Shown here: positions 34,049-35,273 of the stretch, one piece after another
How the letters are laid out: every line of letters starts with the position of its first letter
Numbering within the stretch: position 1 is the first letter of the stretch
Assembly: GCA_903847405.1 (NCBI GenBank)
Contig: CAINDP010000090.1
Location: forward strand, 1 to 35,273
Source of the DNA: an uncultured Myxococcales bacterium
GTDB lineage: Bacteria; Myxococcota_A; UBA9042; DTJE01
Length of the DNA stretch: 35,273 bases
Reading direction: 5' to 3'
Made by a program: the position numbers and the translations under genes
The notes under the pieces: generated by a model
Database searches by the model: none
What the model was told of the DNA's origin: nothing
Seen by the model: the letters and a program-made list of their open reading frames with translations, nothing else

Positions 34049-35182
34049 TCAGGGCTGATCCTTGTCCGGGGCATCACGATCGGACGGTTCCGGTTCCCGG
34101 GCATTTCCGGAGGCTTCTGCCTGCCCCGCGGCCTCGGACGGGCCGTCCCAGTCCCAGAACAGATCCGCGTTGGTCAGGGCCTCGCCTTCGTCCCGTCCCT
34201 GCCCGGTCGCGACGCCGCCCGACGTTACGTGGGCCAGGACGTCCTCGAGGTCGGTGGTTTCGGCCGTCCACCAGTCCTCGGTGCCGAACTGCGGCCACGT
34301 GGCCGGGAAGATCGGGTCGTGCCAGCGCCGGGCCAGCCAGGCCGCGTAGTGCACGCGCCGCATGCCGCGCAGGGGTTCGATCAGGTCCAGCGTGGTCCGG
34401 TCGAACGCCCGGAACTGCTCGTAGGCCTCCAGGAAGACCTCGCGCTGTCGGATCGTGTGGCTGTCGCGGCCGGGCAGCAGCAGCCACAGGTCCTGCACCG
34501 CCGGGCCGACCACCATGTCGTCGAAATCCAGCACGTGGAAGCGGCCTTCCCGGACCAGGAGGTTGCCGGCGTGGAAATCCCCGTGGATGCGGAAGGTCGG
34601 CACGTCCTCCAGGAGGCGGTCGGCCAGGTCCGCGATGGCGTTGGCCGATTTCGCGAACCGGTCGGCCAGGTGCGCGGGCAGCAACCCGTTCAGGGACAGC
34701 CACGCGAGGTCGTCGCGGATGTACGTGTCGGCCGTGATGCGGACGCGGGCGGGGGCGTCGCGGCGGGCGCCCACGTTGTGGATCCGGGCCGCCATCATGC
34801 CCAGGCGCTCGACCGTTTCGTCGTCCAGATCCTCGGGGGCCCGGCCGCCGAAACGGTCGTAAAGGCAATACCAGACGTCGTCGATGCGCTTCAGCGTGGT
34901 GCCGTCCGGGAACGGCCGAACGCCGCAGATCGGCACCTCGTCATCGACCAGTTCGGCCATGAAGGCGTGCTCTTCCAGGATCTGTGCCTGGGACCAGCGG
35001 CCGGGGCGGTAGAACTTGGCGACGATGCGGCTGCCGTCCCGGAGGAGGACGTCGTAGACGCGATTCTCGAAGGAATTCAAAGGGTGGCACACGGGCGCGC
35101 AGTCCAGGCCCGCGGCCTCGACGGCGTCCAGCACCCGTTCCGGGGTCAGGGAAAGGAACAGGTCCGTGATTCGGCTTTCCAT
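34049..35182 (-). CDS. srkA: SrkA/YihE-like stress response kinase
   Basis: 377 residues from the ATG giving MESRITDLF; the frame is open further upstream without homology. It matches YihE closely in order and content: NSFENRVY (36-43), FYRPGRWSQAQILEEH (57-72), HGDFHAGNLL (200-209, catalytic D202), LDFDD (218-222) and PAVQDLWLLL. The fold is that of choline/aminoglycoside kinases, and SrkA phosphorylates proteins and protects cells from stress-induced death in E. coli. The last 45 residues or so are an acidic, low-complexity tail not found in the 328-residue E. coli protein. A weak ribosome site lies upstream. Confidence 0.9.
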   Translation of the reverse strand: MESRITDLFLSLTPERVLDAVEAAGLDCAPVCHPLNSFENRVYDVLLRDGSRIVAKFYRPGRWSQAQILEEHAFMAELVDDEVPICGVRPFPDGTTLKRIDDVWYCLYDRFGGRAPEDLDDETVERLGMMAARIHNVGARRDAPARVRITADTYIRDDLAWLSLNGLLPAHLADRFAKSANAIADLADRLLEDVPTFRIHGDFHAGNLLVREGRFHVLDFDDMVVGPAVQDLWLLLPGRDSHTIRQREVFLEAYEQFRAFDRTTLDLIEPLRGMRRVHYAAWLARRWHDPIFPATWPQFGTEDWWTAETTDLEDVLAHVTSGGVATGQGRDEGEALTNADLFWDWDGPSEAAGQAEASGNAREPEPSDRDAPDKDQP

Positions 35183-35273
35183 GGCTGCACCATAGTCCGA
35201 TGCGCGCCCGGGCGCAACGAGGGGGACCGCCAGGACGCCTTGCACCCCGCGCCGAACGCGACAACAATTCCCC

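Overview
This window is a GC-rich (about 70 % by eye) bacterial chromosome segment. It has no rRNA, tRNA, insertion sequence or CRISPR that I can see. It looks Gram-negative. It has a LolD-type ABC exporter with a lipoprotein, lipobox proteins, a periplasmic HtrA/DegP protease, an RpoH-type sigma factor with the RpoH box, and a MurE carrying the DNPR motif of meso-diaminopimelate ligases. RpoH, together with a CxxDxxC-rich domain of the kind common in Myxococcota surface proteins, suggests a deltaproteobacterial or Myxococcota-like lineage. That placement is an inference, not a measurement.

Layout. 1-2.3 kb: the tail of an unrecognised gene, a UDP-glucuronate decarboxylase-type sugar nucleotide gene, then (minus strand) degP followed by rpoH, which has a near-consensus sigma70 promoter of its own. 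4.1-8.1 kb: a lipoprotein, an ABC ATPase and an FtsX/MacB-type permease form an apparent operon; the permease carries a 20-cysteine insertion in its periplasmic part. 8.1-8.7 kb: a 573-bp non-coding stretch with inverted repeats, a promoter, a possible MraZ box and a structured leader. 8.7-23.5 kb: a division and cell wall (dcw) cluster in the order mraZ, rsmH, ftsL-like, TPR lipoprotein, ftsI, murE, murF, mraY, ftsW, murG, ftsQ, ftsA, ftsZ, yjbQ. The genes often overlap as ATGA or GTGA, so they are probably cotranscribed and translationally coupled. murD, murC, murB and ddl are missing from their usual places.

23.5-24.0 kb is a second non-coding stretch, with unusually many perfect inverted repeats, two of them mutually exclusive, and then a promoter. 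24.0-30.0 kb is a six-gene run: split transketolase (N subunit, then a frameshifted C subunit), two paralogous proteins each apparently built from two SCP2-like halves, a class III PLP aminotransferase and an M19-type dipeptidase. I know of no described pathway with this composition, so it is the main candidate for an undescribed system. 30-35.2 kb holds rubrerythrin, a DUF188/YaiI protein preceded by a tandem 26-bp repeat, a REC-PAS-histidine kinase, and a minus-strand pair of an RlmL-like methyltransferase and an SrkA/YihE-like kinase.

How the genes work together. The dcw genes build lipid II (MurE, MurF, MraY, MurG) and the division machine that uses it (FtsZ, FtsA, FtsQ, FtsL, FtsW, FtsI). 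DegP and RpoH belong to envelope and heat-stress quality control. SrkA and rubrerythrin belong to stress and oxygen defence.
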